Shown here: in pieces, positions 1-7,815 of the stretch
Layout of the letters: each line of letters opens with the position of its first letter
How positions within the stretch are numbered: the stretch's first letter is position 1
Source of the DNA: UBA7398 sp963978235
GTDB taxonomy: Bacteria; Actinomycetota; Actinomycetes; Nanopelagicales; Nanopelagicaceae
DNA: 20,456 nucleotides
Direction: 5' to 3'
NCBI GenBank assembly: GCA_963978235.1
Contig: CAXBQM010000012.1
Coordinates: 1 to 20,456 of the forward strand
Notes under the pieces: model-generated
Seen by the model: only the letters and a program-made list of their open reading frames with translations
Database searches by the model: none
Told to the model about the DNA's origin: nothing
Made by a program: the position numbers and the translations under genes

Positions 1-2241
1 TCCTCAAAAGAGCTATTGAAATCAGGCGGAACTGCATCTGGCCCGGTCTCATTTATGCGTGGCGCTGATGCTTCGGCTGGAACAATCAAGAGCGGTGGCG
101 CAACTCGTCGTGCCGCAAAGATGGTTGTTCTCGATGTTGATCATCCAGATATTGAAGAGTTCATCGAAACCAAAGTAAAAGAAGAAGACAAGATTCGCGC
201 ACTCCGTGATGCTGGCTTCGATATGGATCTTGGTGGCAAGGACATCATCTCGGTTCAATATCAGAATGCAAATAACTCGGTTCGCGTCTCTGATGCATTT
301 ATGCGCGCATATGAAGGTGGAGATCAATTCGGTCTTGTTGCACGTGCATCCGGAGAGATCATTGAAAAAGTTGATTCCAAGTCGCTCTTCCGCAAAATGG
401 CTGAAGCAGCATGGGCTTGCGCTGATCCAGGAATTCAATATGACGACACCATCAACGATTGGCACACCAATCCAGAGACAGGTCGAATCAACGCATCGAA
501 TCCTTGCTCGGAATATATGTCCCTCGACAATTCTTCCTGCAACCTTGCTTCATTGAACTTGATGAAGTTCCTCAAGGCAGATGGTTCATTTGATGCCAAG
601 ACATTTGTTAAGGCAGTAGAGATGATTATTACTGCGATGGATATTTCAATCTGTTTCGCAGATTTCCCAACTGAAGCGATCGGTGCAACAACTCGTGCAT
701 ATCGCCAACTTGGAATTGGTTACGCAAACCTCGGTGCGCTTTTGATGGCATCTGGTCTTGCCTACGATTCAGAAGGCGGTCGTGCACTTGCTGGCGCCAT
801 TACTTCCTTGATGACCGGCACCTCATATCGTCGCTCTGCAGAAATTGCAGGAATCGTTGGTCCATACGATGGTTATGCTCGAAATGCTGCGCCACACACT
901 CGTGTCATGCGTAAGCATCAAGCAGCATCAACTGCAGCAAAATCAATGACCACCCTTGATCGCGATGTATGGAATGAAGCGAATAAAGAGTGGGAAAAGT
1001 GCCTTTCCATTGGTGAGAAGAATGGCTGGCGCAATGCGCAGGCATCAGTTCTTGCACCAACCGGAACTATCGGCCTCATGATGGATTGCGATACCACCGG
1101 TATCGAGCCTGACTTCTCGCTAGTGAAGTTCAAGAAGTTGGTCGGCGGCGGTTCGATGCAGATCGTTAACCAGACCGTGCCAGCGGCCCTTGCCAAGCTT
1201 GGTTACACCCAAGAGACAATCGAAGCGATCGTTGAATTCATCAAGAACAACGGCCACGTCATTGATGCACCTGGTCTCAAGCCAGAGCATTACGACGTCT
1301 TTGATTGCGCACTTGGACAACGTTCGATTGCGCCAATGGGCCACGTTCGAATGATGGCTGCTTGCCAACCATTCCTCTCAGGTGCGATCTCTAAGACTGT
1401 GAACTTGCCAGAAACAGCAACAGTTGAAGATGTTGAAGAGGTTTATTACGAAGGATGGAAGCTCGGTCTCAAAGCGCTTGCTGTCTATCGCGATAACTGC
1501 AAAGTTGGTCAACCACTTTCTGATGGCAAAGCAAAGAAGAAAGATGAACCAGCTGCATCTGCAGCGCCTGCGCCAGCAACTCGTAAGCGACTTCCAAAGT
1601 CACGTCCTTCACGCACCACCTCATTCTCTGTAGGTGGAGCAGAGGGCTACATGACCGCTGGAACTTACGAAGATGGCAAACTCGGTGAGATCTTCTTAAA
1701 ACTTGGCAAGCAAGGTTCAACTCTTGCCGGTGTGATGGATGCATTCTCGATCGCAGTATCAATCGGTCTTCAATATGGAGTGCCACTTGATACATATGTT
1801 CAGAAGTTCACCAATCTTCGCTTCGAACCAGCAGGTATGACCGATGATCCAGATGTCCGCATGGCGCAATCCATGATGGATTACATCTTCCGTCGCCTTG
1901 CTCTCGATTACCTACCGTTTGATGATCGCTCTGCGCTTGGTCTCTACACCGCAGCAGAACGCGCACAAGCGTTAGATACCGGCGAATATGCAGCAGTGAC
2001 ACCTGTTGCGCCAGTTGCACCTGCTGCTCCCGTAGTGGAGAAGCCAGTTGCAGAGAAGAAAGTTCAAGAGGTAAAGATTGAAGCAGCGCCACTTAATGTT
2101 GGTTCTTCAACTGAACTTCTCGAGAAAATCTCCGGCGTGAAATCGGATGCACCGCTCTGCATGACCTGCGGCGTAAAGATGCGCGCATCAGGCGCTTGCT
2201 ATGTCTGCGAAGGTTGCGGATCAACTTCAGGTTGCTCCTGA
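1..2241 (+). CDS. nrdJ: Vitamin B12-dependent (class II) ribonucleoside-diphosphate reductase, 5'-truncated by the window
   Basis: This enzyme reduces ribonucleotides to deoxyribonucleotides using adenosylcobalamin, in the cytoplasm. The frame is open from base 1, so the true start and the N-terminal part (ATP-cone or first active-site cysteine region) lie upstream; a TTG at 16 is not the start. The active-site motif NPCSE is encoded at 499-513, followed by the NLASLNL stretch typical of the family. The APTGTIGLMMDCDTTGIEP segment lies near 1060-1110. A Lys/Ala/Pro-rich linker (about 1520-1600) precedes a conserved C-terminal module, and a second Pro/Ala/Val-rich linker (about 2000-2060) leads to a final 27-residue tail with six cysteines arranged CxxC...CxxCxxC...C, the zinc-ribbon/redox tail of actinobacterial NrdJ. 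A terminator follows directly. Family assignment is very secure. Confidence 0.97.
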   Translation, partial: SSKELLKSGGTASGPVSFMRGADASAGTIKSGGATRRAAKMVVLDVDHPDIEEFIETKVKEEDKIRALRDAGFDMDLGGKDIISVQYQNANNSVRVSDAFMRAYEGGDQFGLVARASGEIIEKVDSKSLFRKMAEAAWACADPGIQYDDTINDWHTNPETGRINASNPCSEYMSLDNSSCNLASLNLMKFLKADGSFDAKTFVKAVEMIITAMDISICFADFPTEAIGATTRAYRQLGIGYANLGALLMASGLAYDSEGGRALAGAITSLMTGTSYRRSAEIAGIVGPYDGYARNAAPHTRVMRKHQAASTAAKSMTTLDRDVWNEANKEWEKCLSIGEKNGWRNAQASVLAPTGTIGLMMDCDTTGIEPDFSLVKFKKLVGGGSMQIVNQTVPAALAKLGYTQETIEAIVEFIKNNGHVIDAPGLKPEHYDVFDCALGQRSIAPMGHVRMMAACQPFLSGAISKTVNLPETATVEDVEEVYYEGWKLGLKALAVYRDNCKVGQPLSDGKAKKKDEPAASAAPAPATRKRLPKSRPSRTTSFSVGGAEGYMTAGTYEDGKLGEIFLKLGKQGSTLAGVMDAFSIAVSIGLQYGVPLDTYVQKFTNLRFEPAGMTDDPDVRMAQSMMDYIFRRLALDYLPFDDRSALGLYTAAERAQALDTGEYAAVTPVAPVAPAAPVVEKPVAEKKVQEVKIEAAPLNVGSSTELLEKISGVKSDAPLCMTCGVKMRASGACYVCEGCGSTSGCS

Positions 2242-2257
2242 TCTGAATTAACAAATC

Positions 2258-2287
2258 GAGCCCCTTGATCGGGGCTCTTTTTGTTTT
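2258..2287 (+). terminator. Intrinsic terminator of nrdJ
   Basis: A perfect 7-bp GC-rich stem, GAGCCCC (2258-2264) with GGGGCTC (2271-2277), closes a 6-nt loop and is followed by TTTTTTGTTTT (2278-2287 region). It starts 16 nt after the nrdJ stop and is the only textbook intrinsic terminator I see in the window. It separates nrdJ from dinG. Confidence 0.9.
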
Positions 2288-2291
2288 CCGA

Positions 2292-2297
2292 TAAGTT
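2292..2297 (+). promoter_or_regulatory. Possible -10 element for leaderless dinG transcript
   Basis: TAAGTT fits the actinobacterial TANNNT -10 pattern and ends 6 nt before the dinG ATG, so transcription would start at or next to the start codon. There is no Shine-Dalgarno sequence in front of dinG. No convincing -35 hexamer is visible because that position lies inside the nrdJ terminator. This is inference from spacing only. Confidence 0.4.
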
Positions 2298-2303
2298 AAA
2301 TAC

Positions 2304-4331
2304 ATGTCTACTGCGACGCAAGTAAAGAAAGCGCTCGATGTTGCAGTGCAAGCAATTGGCGGCGCTCCTCGCACGGGCCAGATTGAAATGGCTGAAGCGG
2401 TAGCAAATGCGCTCAACGATCGCCATCATTTATTAGTTCAAGCAGGTACCGGTACCGGTAAATCACTTGCGTATTTAGTACCCGCTCTTGTGCATGGAAA
2501 ACGAGTACTCGTTGCGACCGCAACGCTCGCTCTGCAACGGCAATTAATTGAGCGCGATCTACCAAAGATTCAAGACGCTCTCGAGAAAGAGTTAGGTAGA
2601 AAACTCACCTTTGCTATCTATAAAGGTGTAGGAAATTACGTCTGTCTTCAAAAAATGAATGCCGAAGATCCCGGCCATGATGGCGAAGTTCTCCTCGAAG
2701 TAAGTTCGCTTGGAAAAGATGCGCAACGTCTTCGTGCGTGGGCGGAGACGCCAGGCGTGAGTGGGGATAGAGATGATGCTCCCGATGTTGATCGTCGCGT
2801 CTGGTTGGCGCATTCAACTTCTGGACGAGAGTGTGTCGGCGCAGATGATTGCCAATTTGGTACGAAATGTTTTGCAGTCAATGCGAAAGCCAAGGCACAA
2901 ACTGCCGATGTTGTCGTTACAAACCACACGCTCCTTGCAATAGAGATCGTTGATTCGCATCCCATCCTGCCTGAGCGCGATGCAATTATTCTCGACGAAG
3001 CCCATGAATTTATGGATCGCACAACACAAGCAGTCACAGAAGAGTTAACTGCAAATCGCGTGTTACGAGCGGCAGCAATGGCGCGCAAACATATGCCAGG
3101 TAAAGCAAGTGATGCGCTCTCGAAAGCAGCAGATAAATTCGCAGAAGCGATGGGCGATTATGGCGATGAGTATCGAGCAAACCCTGAAGAACAACGCAGG
3201 CTCGATAAAGTTCCTGCGGCGCTAGAAGCACCGATTCGAAAAGTGAAAGAGGCGTGCGAAGCCATTGTCTCGTTGATTAATGCTGATTCTGAGATTGTTG
3301 ATCCCGACGGATTAGCCGAACGCGCGCGGGTGAAAGGCGCAGTCAATGAAATAAAAGTTACTGCGACAAAAATGGTCCGTACCGGTGATGGGTATGTACT
3401 CTGGTTTGAACCCACTTATTCGACACTCTATTTAGCGCCACTTGTTGTCTCACCTGTTCTGCGAAAGAACTTATTTACCAAGACGCCTGTCATTGCGACG
3501 AGTGCGACTCTTACTGTAGGTAAAAGCTTTGATGCCATCGCTCAAAATCTCGGTCTGGCAATTGCGCGCTCGGAAGAGGAGAGCGATACCGAAGAATCGT
3601 GGGCGATAGATCCCTCAAATGTTCAGATGGTCGACGTTGGATCACCATTTGATTTCGCCAATCAAGGAATGTTGTACTTACCAAAACACTTACCGGAACC
3701 TGGTCGCGATGGTCCAAGTAAAGAAGCGTTGGTGGAGCTAGGAGAATTAATCGAAGCAGCCGGTGGACGAACGCTCGCGCTCTTCTCATCGTGGCGTGGC
3801 GTTGAAGCAGCCGATGATCATCTACGCACGGTCCTGGCAGAGTTGCCGATTCCCATCATTACTCAACGTCGTGGCGATAGCGTCGGTTCACTTGTTGAGC
3901 GATTTTCGAAAGTTCCCGAATCTGTTCTGTTAGGAACGATGAGCCTCTGGCAAGGAGTTGATGTACCAGGATCTGCCTGCACACTTGTTGCCATCGATCG
4001 CATTCCATTTCCGCGTCCCGATGATCCGGTGATGTCAGCGCGCGCTGCCGAGATTGATGCCGGTGGCGGTTCTGGTTTTATGCAAGTTTCGCTTCCGCGA
4101 GCAGCGCTCCTTCTTGCGCAAGGAACCGGAAGGTTGATTCGTTCGGTAGATGATCGAGGCGTTGTTGCAATTCTTGATTCTCGAATCGTCAACAAACGTT
4201 ATGGAGCAATTTTGCTCAATTCAATGCCACCGTTGTGGCGCACTGGCGATGGTCAGGTAGTGAAGGAGTCACTTGCGCGACTTAATGCCAGTTATTTAGA
4301 AACCGATTCCTTAGAAACCGAGACGAAGTAG
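2304..4331 (+). CDS. dinG: DinG/XPD-family ATP-dependent DNA helicase with Fe-S cluster
   Basis: Superfamily 2 helicase of the DinG/XPD group, which unwinds 5' overhang duplexes, D-loops and R-loops in repair and replication conflicts. At 675 residues it is the usual length for actinobacterial members. Walker A GTGTGKS lies at residues 48-54 and the DEAH box at 231-234. Between them are four cysteines (C114, C177, C183, C189) with the spacing of the 4Fe-4S domain of this family. The C-terminal half carries the LGTMSLWQGVDVPG and QGTGRLIRS (motif VI) signatures. There is no Shine-Dalgarno sequence; the ATG sits 6 nt after a TANNNT box, suggesting a leaderless message. The 3' end overlaps the convergent NUDIX gene by 21 bp and contains a 15-bp tandem duplication. 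Calling it orthologous to E. coli dinG is family-level only. Confidence 0.93.
   Translation: MSTATQVKKALDVAVQAIGGAPRTGQIEMAEAVANALNDRHHLLVQAGTGTGKSLAYLVPALVHGKRVLVATATLALQRQLIERDLPKIQDALEKELGRKLTFAIYKGVGNYVCLQKMNAEDPGHDGEVLLEVSSLGKDAQRLRAWAETPGVSGDRDDAPDVDRRVWLAHSTSGRECVGADDCQFGTKCFAVNAKAKAQTADVVVTNHTLLAIEIVDSHPILPERDAIILDEAHEFMDRTTQAVTEELTANRVLRAAAMARKHMPGKASDALSKAADKFAEAMGDYGDEYRANPEEQRRLDKVPAALEAPIRKVKEACEAIVSLINADSEIVDPDGLAERARVKGAVNEIKVTATKMVRTGDGYVLWFEPTYSTLYLAPLVVSPVLRKNLFTKTPVIATSATLTVGKSFDAIAQNLGLAIARSEEESDTEESWAIDPSNVQMVDVGSPFDFANQGMLYLPKHLPEPGRDGPSKEALVELGELIEAAGGRTLALFSSWRGVEAADDHLRTVLAELPIPIITQRRGDSVGSLVERFSKVPESVLLGTMSLWQGVDVPGSACTLVAIDRIPFPRPDDPVMSARAAEIDAGGGSGFMQVSLPRAALLLAQGTGRLIRSVDDRGVVAILDSRIVNKRYGAILLNSMPPLWRTGDGQVVKESLARLNASYLETDSLETETK
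4296..4321. repeat. Tandem duplication of a 15-bp unit at the dinG/NUDIX convergent overlap
   Basis: The 11-bp word TTAGAAACCGA occurs at 4296-4306 and again at 4311-4321, a 15-bp period. On the plus strand it encodes LETDS-LETET at the DinG C-terminus. On the minus strand each copy begins with an in-frame TAA, so the NUDIX frame has a stop at 4313-4311 and a second in-frame stop five codons later at 4298-4296. Confidence 0.85.
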
Positions 4332-4769
4332 AACGCTTCGTAATTGTTCCCATGTCTTTGCAAAACTGGGATGCAGTGGATACGTATCGATCTCATCGAG
4401 TGGAATCCATCGAACATCAAGTGACTCATCGTTTTGTTCATGCGCCTCAAGTTCATCTGCTGCGCGCGCAACCACTGTGTCGTAGCGCCAATCACCGTGG
4501 TCATCGGTGAATATTTCAAGTGGCTCAACGAGATGCTCAATGATGCCAATCTCTTCAACCGCTTCACGGATTGCTGCTTGCTGAATAGTTTCGTGCGAAT
4601 CACGTGCGCCACCTGGAATGCCCCAGGTATCACCGTTATGTACCCACGGCGCACGGTGTTGGAGCAGTGCGCGGCCATCACGGACGAGAAAGAGTCCAGC
4701 GGCGCCATGCAGACCCCAATGTTTCGAACCGCATCGACACTGCACCCAGCCATCGCCATCTCTATGCAC
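4311..4769 (-). CDS. NUDIX hydrolase (MutT-like)
   Basis: Hydrolyses nucleoside diphosphates linked to another moiety; the substrate cannot be read from the sequence, though many such small proteins clean up oxidised or non-canonical nucleotides. The 152-residue protein has a perfect Nudix box GX5EX7REUXEEXGU at residues 54-76 (G54, E60, R68, E69, E72, E73, G75). The N-terminal segment CRCGSKHWG (residues 11-19) followed by GAAG is common in actinobacterial members. The start is GTG at 4769; no Shine-Dalgarno sequence is evident. It points away from the secreted-protein gene at 4839, so the 69 bp between them must hold divergent promoters, and its 3' end overlaps dinG by 21 bp. Proximity to nrdJ and dinG suggests a nucleotide-quality role, which is inference. 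Confidence 0.9.
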   Translation of the reverse strand: MHRDGDGWVQCRCGSKHWGLHGAAGLFLVRDGRALLQHRAPWVHNGDTWGIPGGARDSHETIQQAAIREAVEEIGIIEHLVEPLEIFTDDHGDWRYDTVVARAADELEAHEQNDESLDVRWIPLDEIDTYPLHPSFAKTWEQLRSVLLRLGF

Positions 4770-4838
4770 AGTCGCTAGTTTTTCACACTAACGTGGTTTT
4801 CGCGCAGTTAACAGAGTGTTGTTTTCTTATGGTGCGCT
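4770..4838. promoter_or_regulatory. Divergent promoter region between NUDIX and secreted-protein genes
   Basis: These 69 bp must serve both genes. On the plus strand TATGGT (4828-4833) lies 5 nt before the ATG at 4839, consistent with a leaderless start. The palindrome GTTAAC (4807-4812) sits where it could give weak -35-like elements on either strand (TTAACA on plus, TTAACT on minus), and the minus strand has TAGTGT 15 nt further on. No hexamer pair is strong, so exact promoters are uncertain. Confidence 0.4.
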
Positions 4839-5567
4839 ATGCGGAAATTGCTAGCGCTCATTCTCTTTTTAAGTATCACTATTACGACCTTAGAGAGCGC
4901 GCGAAGTGAATGCATTAATCAAGTGTGCGTCGAAGTTTCAAGTGATCCGACTACTAATCAGATCATTATCACCGCTAATAAACCGGGAAGTTCGACAACG
5001 CATTCGCCAACTCCACGACCGCGGCGTACATCGATTCGAAAACCCACTCTGCCAAAACCTACTCTGCCAAAAGCATGGATTCCTTGGTTGCCACGAACCA
5101 GTTCACCAACTCCACGTCCTCATCGAACGTATAAAAAAGTAAGTACTGCAGCGTTAGCAGAACGTTTTACACAATTAATACCGCAAGGCGCCATTCATGT
5201 TCAACCAGTCGATCCACTTTTAGTTAATGAGCCAGTCAATTTCTGGAGTGATGTTCCCAACGAATTTGCCTTTAACGCTCTCGTACTTGGCGTTGCAGTA
5301 AGAGTAAAACTCAAACCATCTTTCACATGGGAATTTGGTGATGGTGCTACCGACATCGAATCAGGACGAGGAGCGCCTTTTCCATTAGACACTGTCCACC
5401 ACCGCTATTTAGCGCGGGGAGCCAAGAGCGTAAAACTTCATATTTCTTGGTCTGGCACGGCTTGGATTGAAGGGGTTCCAGCGCCAATTCCAGGCGGATT
5501 AATTACACATACTGCCACTCGCAATCTTGAAATCTTTCCGGCTCACACTTTCTTAGCTCGACACTGA
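4839..5567 (+). CDS. Secreted or surface PKD-like protein of unknown function
   Basis: I do not recognise a named gene. The 242-residue protein begins with a clear signal peptide: MRK, a hydrophobic run over residues 4-17, and probable cleavage near residue 23 (ESARS-E). Two cysteines (C25, C30) follow at the mature N-terminus. Residues 50-105 are a Pro/Arg/Lys/Thr-rich linker with an imperfect repeat (SPTPRPRRTS at 56-65, SPTPRPHRTY at 89-98) around a KPTLP-KPTLP duplication, suggesting a wall-spanning spacer. The C-terminal part has the PKD-like FTWEFGDGA motif (162-170) and a later HRYLARGAKSVKLHISW stretch (188-204), a beta-sandwich signature. There is no LPXTG or C-terminal membrane anchor, so it is probably exported or loosely wall-bound. 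It lies 22 bp before the DUF4192 gene and is likely co-transcribed with it. Confidence 0.8.
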   Translation: MRKLLALILFLSITITTLESARSECINQVCVEVSSDPTTNQIIITANKPGSSTTHSPTPRPRRTSIRKPTLPKPTLPKAWIPWLPRTSSPTPRPHRTYKKVSTAALAERFTQLIPQGAIHVQPVDPLLVNEPVNFWSDVPNEFAFNALVLGVAVRVKLKPSFTWEFGDGATDIESGRGAPFPLDTVHHRYLARGAKSVKLHISWSGTAWIEGVPAPIPGGLITHTATRNLEIFPAHTFLARH

Positions 5568-5589
5568 ATTAAAAACGAAAGGGAAATGC

Positions 5590-6609
5590 ATGACAACTCT
5601 TACCTCACCACACGATCTCATGGCAGCAGTGCCGTTTTTACTTGGATATCAACCACTCGATTCAATCGTCATCATTACATTGAAAGATGATGCGGTCGGA
5701 ATGGCGATGCGAATCGATTTTCCAGACGATATCGATCCAGACCTGATCGACTCATTTATCTCTCATCTGGAACGCGAAAATGCGGAATCGGTACTTCTGG
5801 TTGCTTATGTCCCTGATCATATTTTCGATTGCACACCACTGCTGACGGCGATTTCCGAAGCGTTGGAATTACGAAGCATCTCTCTCCGTGAATCGCTCAT
5901 CATCCAAGCCGGCCGATGGCGTTCAACGCTTTGTAGTGATCTCGAATGCTGTCCGCCAGAAGGCAGTCCAATACCTGAATTTAAAGAATCACGAATTGCC
6001 GCTGAACAAGTTGCGCAAGGAAGACCATTACCGTTTGAAGGCATTACCTCGCTCATTGCATCAATTGCCGGTCAAGCGACTCCGATATCAATCCTCAATG
6101 AATTAGAACGTCTCGCCCCCATCGATTATGCGCTCGATGCACAGCCATTTCAACAAGAAGGCGTTACTGCACTCAACTCATTCCTCAATAAATTTTCAGA
6201 AAAACCAATATTTTCAGAGAAACTAGAAAGCGATTCTTCTCAGATAGCGCTCGTTCTTATGCGGTTAAAGGATTTACAAGTACGAGATTACGCCTTGGGC
6301 ATCGTCAACTCTGAGAATATTGATCGCTATTGGTCTGCCTGGCGATGGCTCTTAACAATTGCTCCAAAAAACTTTATTGCCCCTGTCGCGTCGATTTTCG
6401 CTGCAATCTCTTATGAACGAGGCGATGGCGTATTGGCACAACGCGCACTCGATCGCGCTTTTGCCGACGAAAAGGAGTACCCACTTGCGCTCCTCTTACG
6501 AAGAGTTTTCACTGCTGGTTGGCCACCTGAGATGTTTGCCACAATGCGAGCCGAACTCCATCCGAAAATCGCCCAGACAATCTTCGGGGAGAATTTGGGA
6601 GTAGCATAA
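5590..6609 (+). CDS. DUF4192 family protein
   Basis: The 339-residue protein opens with SPHDLMAAVPFLLGYQPLDSIV, the hallmark start of DUF4192, a family widespread in Actinobacteria with no established function to my knowledge. The C-terminal half has alpha-helical, TPR-like content (for example the ISYERGDGVLAQRALDRAF segment), as seen in the family. No signal peptide or membrane segment is visible, so it should be cytoplasmic. The ATG is supported by the Shine-Dalgarno AAAGGG (5578-5583) with a 6-nt spacer. It follows the secreted PKD-like gene by 22 bp with no terminator, so the two are likely co-transcribed, which may be a functional hint. The family call is strong; a function is not offered. 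Confidence 0.88.
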   Translation: MTTLTSPHDLMAAVPFLLGYQPLDSIVIITLKDDAVGMAMRIDFPDDIDPDLIDSFISHLERENAESVLLVAYVPDHIFDCTPLLTAISEALELRSISLRESLIIQAGRWRSTLCSDLECCPPEGSPIPEFKESRIAAEQVAQGRPLPFEGITSLIASIAGQATPISILNELERLAPIDYALDAQPFQQEGVTALNSFLNKFSEKPIFSEKLESDSSQIALVLMRLKDLQVRDYALGIVNSENIDRYWSAWRWLLTIAPKNFIAPVASIFAAISYERGDGVLAQRALDRAFADEKEYPLALLLRRVFTAGWPPEMFATMRAELHPKIAQTIFGENLGVA

Positions 6610-6610
6610 A

Positions 6611-6632
6611 AACCTCTTTGACCATTGAGGTT
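6611..6632 (+). other. Hairpin between the DUF4192 gene and ald
   Basis: AACCTC (6611-6616) and GAGGTT (6627-6632) form a perfect 6-bp stem with a 10-nt loop immediately after the DUF4192 stop codon. There is no U-tract, so it is not a normal intrinsic terminator. It may be a 3'-end stabiliser or weak attenuator, or chance. The loop includes TTGACC, but no matching -10 element was found at 16-18 nt. Confidence 0.4.
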
Positions 6633-6652
6633 CATACGAAACGGAGATCGCT

Positions 6653-7750
6653 GTGATTGTTGGAGTTCCGAAAGAGATAAAGAACAACGAATTTCGTGTA
6701 GCGATTACGCCAGCAGGCGTCCGTGAATTTGTTAAATCTGGTCACACCGTTCTGATTGAACAAGGTGCAGGTCTTGGTTCAGCACTTTCTGATAGTGAAT
6801 ACCAAGCCCAAGGTGCTCAAATAGTTGCCAGCGCTGATGAAGTGTGGCAGAAATCAGATTTAGTTTTAAAAGTTAAAGAACCAATTGCTGCTGAATATCC
6901 GCGGATGCGTAAGGGACAAGTTCTCTTTACTTACCTTCATCTTGCTGCTTCCCGTGAATGTACTGATGCGCTTATCAAGAGCGGTATCACTGCAATTGCT
7001 TATGAAACTGTTGAAGTAGATGGAGCGCTTCCGCTACTTGCACCGATGAGTGAAGTTGCTGGACGTATGTCAGTTCAAGTTGGTGCAGCCGCACTTCAGA
7101 AGAGCAATGGCGGTCGTGGCGTTCTCCTTGGTGGCGTGCCTGGTGTTCGCCCAGGAAAAGTTGTTGTCTTAGGTGGCGGCGTATCTGGAATCGCGGCGGC
7201 AACTATCGCGCATGGCATGCGAGCAGATGTCACAGTTCTCGATGTTAATCAGAAGAAATTGACGGAAATTGACCATCTCTTTGGCGGAACTGTTACGACG
7301 TTGATGTCGAACTTGCATGAGATTGAAGTGCAATGCCTGGATGCTGATCTTGTTATCGGAGCAGTCTTAGTTGCCGGCGCAAAAGCACCAAAATTAGTAT
7401 CAAATGATCTAGTGAAGCGCATGAAGCCAGGGTCAGTCTTGGTTGATATCGCAATTGATCAAGGTGGTTGTTTTGAAGATTCGAAGGCCACAACACATGC
7501 TGAACCAACATTCCCAGTTCATAACAGCGTCTTTTATTGCGTAGCGAATATGCCTGGCGCGGTGCCAGCTACGTCAACCTATGCACTCTCAAACCAAACC
7601 TTGCGATATGCCCTCGCGCTTGCGAATAAGGGTTGGCGTGAAGCGCTGAAGCAGGATGCGCACTTAGCGCTCGGACTTAACGTGCATGAAGGAAAGGTTT
7701 ATTACGAAGCGGTTGCCAAGGCGCACGGTTTGGAATCTGCCACTCTCTAA
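6653..7750 (+). CDS. ald: Alanine dehydrogenase
   Basis: NAD-dependent interconversion of L-alanine and pyruvate plus ammonia, a cytoplasmic enzyme used for alanine catabolism, nitrogen assimilation and redox balance. The 365 residues match the usual length of about 370. Known functional residues of the family are in place: R15 and K75 for substrate binding, H96 as the catalytic histidine (in TYLHLAA), the nucleotide-binding loop GGGVSG at 174-179 with the strand-end acidic residue D197, and the DIAIDQGGCFE segment around 265-275. The start is GTG at 6653 with GGAG (6643-6646) at 6-nt spacing. It stands alone, followed by the metY promoter; no own strong promoter is seen, so read-through from the DUF4192 unit is possible. 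Confidence 0.96.
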   Translation: MIVGVPKEIKNNEFRVAITPAGVREFVKSGHTVLIEQGAGLGSALSDSEYQAQGAQIVASADEVWQKSDLVLKVKEPIAAEYPRMRKGQVLFTYLHLAASRECTDALIKSGITAIAYETVEVDGALPLLAPMSEVAGRMSVQVGAAALQKSNGGRGVLLGGVPGVRPGKVVVLGGGVSGIAAATIAHGMRADVTVLDVNQKKLTEIDHLFGGTVTTLMSNLHEIEVQCLDADLVIGAVLVAGAKAPKLVSNDLVKRMKPGSVLVDIAIDQGGCFEDSKATTHAEPTFPVHNSVFYCVANMPGAVPATSTYALSNQTLRYALALANKGWREALKQDAHLALGLNVHEGKVYYEAVAKAHGLESATL

Positions 7751-7779
7751 TCAGCGTGAAGTAATCGCTAGCAAGTAGT

Positions 7780-7808
7780 TTGCATTCGTTCTGACTTTTC
7801 TTTATCTT
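7780..7808 (+). promoter_or_regulatory. Sigma-70-type promoter driving the SAM-IV leader and metY
   Basis: TTGCAT (7780-7785) and TATCTT (7803-7808) are separated by exactly 17 bp. The predicted transcription start, about 7 nt downstream, is at about 7815, directly in front of the first aptamer base at 7816. This coincidence strongly supports the promoter. Confidence 0.75.
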
Positions 7809-7815
7809 TCTCCCA

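Noticed and set aside
4434..4909. Plus-strand frames across the NUDIX gene
   Set aside because: They lie opposite the well-conserved NUDIX frame and lack start signals or recognisable domains.
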